From Adiantum capillus-veneris (taxonomy: Eukaryota > Streptophyta > Polypodiopsida > Polypodiales > Pteridaceae): a stretch of DNA of 64,000 nucleotides. Both the position numbers and the translations under genes were made by a program. The notes below the pieces were generated by a model. It searched no databases. It worked only from the letters and a program-made list of their open reading frames with translations, and was not told the DNA's origin. This document shows positions 59,560 to 64,000 of the stretch, piece by piece; within the stretch, counting starts at the first letter, position 1; the number at the start of each line of letters is the position of its first letter. The DNA lies in assembly GCA_014529385.2 (NCBI GenBank), contig CM043958.1:119405018-119469017 (forward strand), read 5' to 3'.

Positions 59560-60450
59560 GCCACAAACCTAAGACCTATTACTCCTCCTGCATATAGAAC
59601 ACGCGCTCAATATATCATTGTGGCGATGGACCATCTTAACAAATGGGTTGAGGACAAAGCGACACACAAAAAATGATGCAAGAATGATAGCACGATTATT
59701 GTATGAAAATGTCTTTACAAGATAGGGGCTACACATCAAAATAAGTGAGTGATAGAGGGACTCTCTTCATAAACAAAATAATTGAATTCATGTTGAAAGA
59801 GTTCATGATAATTCATCGTAAATCATCACCATATCACCCTCAAGCAAATGGACAAGCAAAGAGCACAAACAAAATTCTATGCATGGTGCTCACAAAAGTA
59901 GTGAACAAATCAAGAGCAAATTGGGAACAAAAATTACATTCAACTCTTTGGGCATATCAAGTTTCTTACAAAACAATAATAGGAACGATATCTTTCAATA
60001 TGGTGTTTGGGCTTAATGCTATACTACCCATAGAATTCTTGATTCCTACACTTTGAGTAGCCAAAATATTAGAGTGGATAGGACATGAATCATTGGAATA
60101 GATAAACAAGCTAAAAAAGCTAGATGAGCTATGTGTACGAGCTATCACTGCTATTTATGTGTAAAAACGGCTCATGAAGGAGTTCCATGATCAACATGTG
60201 ATCATCAAGGAGTTTAAAACGGGTGACTATGTATTAGTCTATTCCTTAAAAGAACACTTCAAAAAGTTGAAAAGCGAGGTAATGGCCCATTTTTTATTAG
60301 TGATATATCATCCAATGGCGCCATAAAAATTGCAACATTAGAAAGAGAAGAAATGCTCAACTCGATTAGTGGTTGCAAGCTGAAGAAATATCATCTACCA
60401 CTAGAAAATGAACTGCTAGAAAAGATTCATAAAGCAGCAAAATGAAAAGA
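59560..60450 (+). pseudogene. OTA-type Gypsy integrase fragment, plus strand
   Basis: VAMDHLNKWVEDKATHK (first Asp), SDRGTLFINKIIEFMLKEFM (second Asp), YHPQANGQAKSTNKI (the third catalytic Glu is Lys here), NMVFGLNAILPIEFLIPTL, then WIGHESLE, FKTGDYVLVYSLKEHF and GCKLKKYHLPLENELL-like reading in broken frames. It parallels 45.2-46.1 kb on the minus strand almost phrase by phrase, so it is a second, diverged member of the same family in opposite orientation. Confidence 0.8.
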
Positions 60451-60654
60451 AAATGCTCAAGCCATTCAAGCTTGAGCTTAGGAGGAAGCTAAGTTGCAAA
60501 TTTTAAAGTGTTGATAATGCAAAACCTTTGGGGGTTTCACTCATAGTTATGTAGAATAGCACGTGAGTTCAACAGAAGGGATAAATTTCTCGTATGAAGT
60601 TACAAAAAATATATACATACATTAGGGTGTTTTGAATTGAAAAAGTAAAGGAGT

Positions 60655-61620
60655 CTTTTTATTGAGAAAAGTGGTACATAAGGGTTCCCTATATACCTCA
60701 AAGTATATACAATAGGGGGTTTTATAAATACCTTTTGAATGCACACGTTATACAAGATCCTATATAGTGAATCCCCCGAGGACAAAACACAATCCTAATT
60801 CAACAACTTGAAATACCACCTCCTCATATGAAAGCCCTTTAGAAAAGCTAGATTGGCTTGGAGGTATGGATGTAAACATTTGTATACATTTGGCAAATGG
60901 ATCAAATGAGCAAGCCCCTATTCTATATACGTCAAAGTATATAGAATAGGGGGTTTTATAAATACTTTTTGAATGCACACGTTATACAAGATCTCTATAT
61001 AGTGAATCCCTCAAGGACAAAATACAATCCTAATTCAACAACTTGAAATACCACCTCCTTATATCAAAGTGCTTCAGAAAAAGCTAGATTGGCTTGGAGG
61101 TATGGATGTAAACATTTGTATACATTTGGCAAATGGATCAAATGAGCAAGCCCCTATTCTATATACGTCAAAGCATATAGAATAGGGGGTTTTATAAATA
61201 CTTTTTGAATGCACACGTTATACAAGATCTCTATATAGTGAATCCCTCAAGGACAAAATACAATCCTAATTCAACAACTTGAAATACCACCTCCTTATAT
61301 CAAAGTGCTTCAGAAAAAGCTAGATTGGCTTGGAGGTATGGATGTAAACATCTGTATACATTTGGGAAATGGATCAAATGAGAAAGCCCCTATTCTATAT
61401 ACCTCAAAGTATATAGAATAGTGGTTATTATAAATACCTTTTGAATGCACACATTATACAATATCTCTATATAGTGAATCCCCCGAGGAAAAAACACAGT
61501 CCTAATTCAACAGCTTGAAATGCCACCTCCTCTTATCAAAGCGATTTAGACAAAACTAAATTGGGTTGGAGGTATGGATGTATGCATCCATATATAGTTG
61601 GTAGATGGATCAAATGAGCA
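60655..61620 (+). repeat. 236-bp tandem repeat, four copies, within a retroelement
   Basis: TTTTATAAATAC at about 60,720, 60,955, 61,191 and 61,428 marks units of 235-237 bp. Each includes TTGAATGCACACGTTATACA, GAATCCC(C/T)C(A/G)AGGA, TTGGCTTGGAGGTATGGATG and TGGATCAAATGAGCAAGCCC. The last unit leads directly into the protease-like frame at 61,598, so the array arose by repeated duplication of the DNA just upstream of, and overlapping, that coding segment. Confidence 0.9.
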
Positions 61621-62475
61621 AGCCCTTGTTGATATTGGAGTGCAAGTTAATGCCATGAAGTATTCAACATACCTAAAAAGCACAATTGATGCCCATTCAG
61701 ATGGAGCTCAAGGCAGCGAGCAAAGGCACAATGATAAGTTTAGGTCAATCCAATGTGTCAATAACCATAGATGGAAATCACTACCCACACCATTCCATGT
61801 AATGGCATATATGATCTTAATGAGGAAATCATATTGGGTGTTTCATGGATGCACACGTACAAAGCAATTTTAGATTGGTAGGATGAACCTTAAAATTCAA
61901 CCTTAAAGGCACCTCTTATGTCACTCCCTTGGCACAAACTGATCATATTTGGGAAGTGCAACCCATTAAAACCAAACAACAGCCTGAATTGTAGCCTAAA
62001 CCTGTTCAGCAACCCAACGGACAACCAATCAAGCATGTATGGGTGAAGAAATTAATCATGTCGGACAAATCACAACAGGTATGGTTACCAAAGCCAAAAG
62101 CTTCATAGGTTCCTTCAATCTCAAAGAACCAACAACTAGAAATATCATGCAACCCTCATGGATATTATACTTGGAAGTGGCATCCAAAACTATCGACAAA
62201 ATTGACCCCAATCCAACCCAAGTATAAACGGATCTTTAAGTGAAAATCAGAGAAGAAGCCCAAAAAAACCAAACCCAATTGGCAATGGAGACCAAAACAA
62301 TTGACGCAAAAAAAAGCTCATTTGTCTCCACAGCCAAAGTACAAGTGGGTACCAAAACAAAAACCACCAAACCACACATCAAGACAACGATACTCATTAA
62401 ACGAACAATCAAGGATAGATTGTTCCATCTTCAAAAGCTTGTATTTGAACACCTTTATTTAAACAACGTTGTTTA
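61598..62475 (+). pseudogene. Retropepsin-like segment and Trp/Lys-rich tail, downstream of the plus-strand integrase
   Basis: Reads VDGSNEQALVDIGVQVNAMK (active site D-[T>I]-G), VMAYMI, then after a shift IILGVSWMHTYKAILDW, the usual second half of a retropepsin. It continues as a basic tail with evenly spaced Trp: KHVWVKKL, QQVWLPKPK, YTWKWHPKLS, NWQWRPKQL and YKWVPKQKPP, ending about 62,400. The same order (integrase, protease-like, W/K tail) is seen at 46.6-44.5 kb on the minus strand. Stops and frame shifts are present throughout. Confidence 0.6.
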
Positions 62476-63590
62476 GATGGAGCCTCATGAACAAAAGCCA
62501 TTGAACACTCAATTCAGTACACACATCTTGCATAGCATATTGTTATCACATGCATCTTTTTCATTGGCATAATAGGGGCACATTCCATGGCCTTGCATAG
62601 ACACGTTGTTTGCATCCATGCCCATTGCATAAACCTTCATTTGGGACGACTCGGAATGGGAAGGGGGGAGTAGCAGTAGCTCCAGAAGCCTATTGCAAGC
62701 TCTTAAGCTGCAAGATGTTGAGAATTTATGTATATAGTATACAAAGCACTTTTTTTCCTAAAAGATTTTTATTTAGTTGCTTTATATCAAAATTTAGCAC
62801 TTATTAGGTATGATAATGAGTTGTATCGATAATTTTTTATAAACATGATGCCTAGAGTGAGAGCATGTATATATGAGTATATGGCTTTTTTGGCCAAATA
62901 ATAACAATTCTTACTAATTTTCTTTAACTTTTAGCTAATAAGGATAAACAATTAATAAAGAGAGCCAAGAAATTTGGAATCAAGTTCTCAAATCAAACAC
63001 CAAATCAACAAAGCAAGAGCTTCAGGCATGTCAAGTTTGGAAGAATTTGGCACAAATCAAATTTTGGGCCAACTCACAACAGATCAAAATTGTAAAATCA
63101 AAGGCAATTAGCAATCAACTATCCAAATGATGATTTGTCTGAGCCGCAAGTGATATAGCATGAGAAATTGAGGCAAACAAGGTAAGTATGCACTTATCAC
63201 CATGTAGGTTGGCCACATATAGACGAAATGGGGCAATTTAGGGCTCATTTCAAGTTGTCAAAGTCACACACACACACACACACACACACATAGAGAGATT
63301 GAGAGATTTTGACCTAGAGCTATGTTGTCGTGTTTCTGTCTTTTTCAAGCACTCAGAGCCACCACACCCCGCCAGATTTGTCAGGTATGTTCTTCTACCA
63401 ATGGTGGAAAAATGATGTAGCTGACATTGCACCAAAAACACCGAATTGGCTCCACAGATCAAAACCAAAAGCAATAGCTTGTAAACTGCTATTACGAGAA
63501 TTAAATTTTATGTAAACACAAAAATATGTCATCAGTGAGCTCCTCAAGCAGGTCAAAACCCAACCATGCAATCACAATACAATCTGGGGT
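62476..63590. other. Unassigned, with a CA microsatellite
   Basis: GGGAAGGGGGGAG at about 62,658 could be the polypurine tract of the plus-strand element, but no LTR could be delimited. A CA run lies at about 63,266-63,290. No gene supported. Confidence 0.35.
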
Positions 63591-63980
63591 GGAACATGGA
63601 TCACGATCCATGTTCCTCCACCTCCAAATCCACAAAAATTTCACCAAGAGACACCTCTCAACTACACCTATGCACTCATGTAATCACAGTTTCAAAACTC
63701 TTCCCAACATGGATTGCAATCCATGTACCCTACAGTGCCAAAATCCTACAAAATTTTCACCAACAGCTAGACCATAGCTTGGGGTTATCACTTGTCCAAT
63801 TTTGGACCCTAAAACACTAAAATTTTGGAAATTTGTTTAACATATGGTCATTTTGACCCAAGAAAAAAGAAATTGACCCAAAACTTTGAAAAGTGTGACC
63901 AATAGCTTAGGGGACTTGTCAAGAACCTCCACCCCAAGTTTGGTGTAATTTGGCTCTAGAACATGGATTGCAATCCATGT
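63591..63980. repeat. Three long palindromes
   Basis: GGAACATGGATC-AC-GATCCATGTTCC (63,591-63,616, 12-bp perfect arms), ACATGGATTGCAATCCATGT (63,707-63,726) and the identical 20-mer at 63,961-63,980; the last two are perfect palindromes. Surrounding DNA (CCAATTTTGGACCC, AAATTGACCCAAAAC) is AT-rich and non-coding. Confidence 0.85.
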
Positions 63981-64000
63981 ACTTCAGGGACAAATTTGAC

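Overview
The window looks like nuclear DNA of a land plant with a large, transposon-choked genome. Supporting this are a chromodomain Ty3/Gypsy element primed by the plant initiator-Met tRNA site, OTA-type (Tat/Athila-like) Gypsy pol genes, a CACTA (En/Spm) transposase, LINEs with plant-type ORFs, and one short spliced gene with a plant-looking product. The many long GA/CT and GT/CA tracts and the style of the unknown transposon genes make me lean to a seedless plant such as a fern, but that is a weak inference. No tRNA, rRNA, CRISPR or prokaryotic feature was seen.

Layout. 0-3 kb: AT-rich tandem repeats and low-complexity DNA. 3.86-5.2 kb: the only convincing host gene, three coding exons encoding a 166-aa protein, probably with a 5'UTR intron. 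6.4-9.8 kb: LINE relics, a foldback (MITE-like) element and one arm of an inverted dispersed repeat. 10.8-18.1 kb: a decayed CACTA element with a short-motif array, a six-copy repeat array, a frame-broken TNP2 transposase and a second ORF. 18.6-19.2 kb: the other arm of the inverted repeat.

20.2-30.0 kb is the most interesting part. Two forward-strand genes (a four-exon gene with a RING-like Cys/His cluster and an FCP1/NIF-type HAD gene) converge on a reverse-strand spliced gene. That gene's product has Cys-rich, SDD, SDG..QFK and HGKGEHDGAG motifs typical of an uncharacterised DDE-type transposase. Their introns and the space between them are filled with distinct satellites (20-bp ACCGGT palindromes, GA tracts alternating with ACCGGTATGATA units, and a 173/174-bp tandem repeat). 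I propose this is a large, little-described DNA transposon with accessory genes, now starting to decay.

30.0-44.4 kb: an LTR-like promoter region, Gypsy gag and RT scraps in opposite orientation, a LINE 3' end, a longer LINE with RT and zf-RVT (35.8-38.0 kb), and a spliced unknown gene on the minus strand whose intron holds palindrome-bearing repeats. 44.5-58.3 kb: a nested pair on the minus strand. The outer element is an OTA-like Gypsy interrupted in gag by a chromovirus at 50,806-57,766, with 674/672-bp LTRs, a 5-bp target duplication and a tRNA-Met primer site. 59.6-62.5 kb: a forward, degraded copy related to the outer element. In both copies a second retropepsin-like segment and a Trp/Lys-rich tail lie downstream of integrase. 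The last kilobase carries long perfect palindromes that echo ones found elsewhere in the window.

Almost everything except the gene at 4.5 kb is mobile or formerly mobile DNA. Apart from the inner chromovirus pol and the 20-30 kb genes, most frames are broken.
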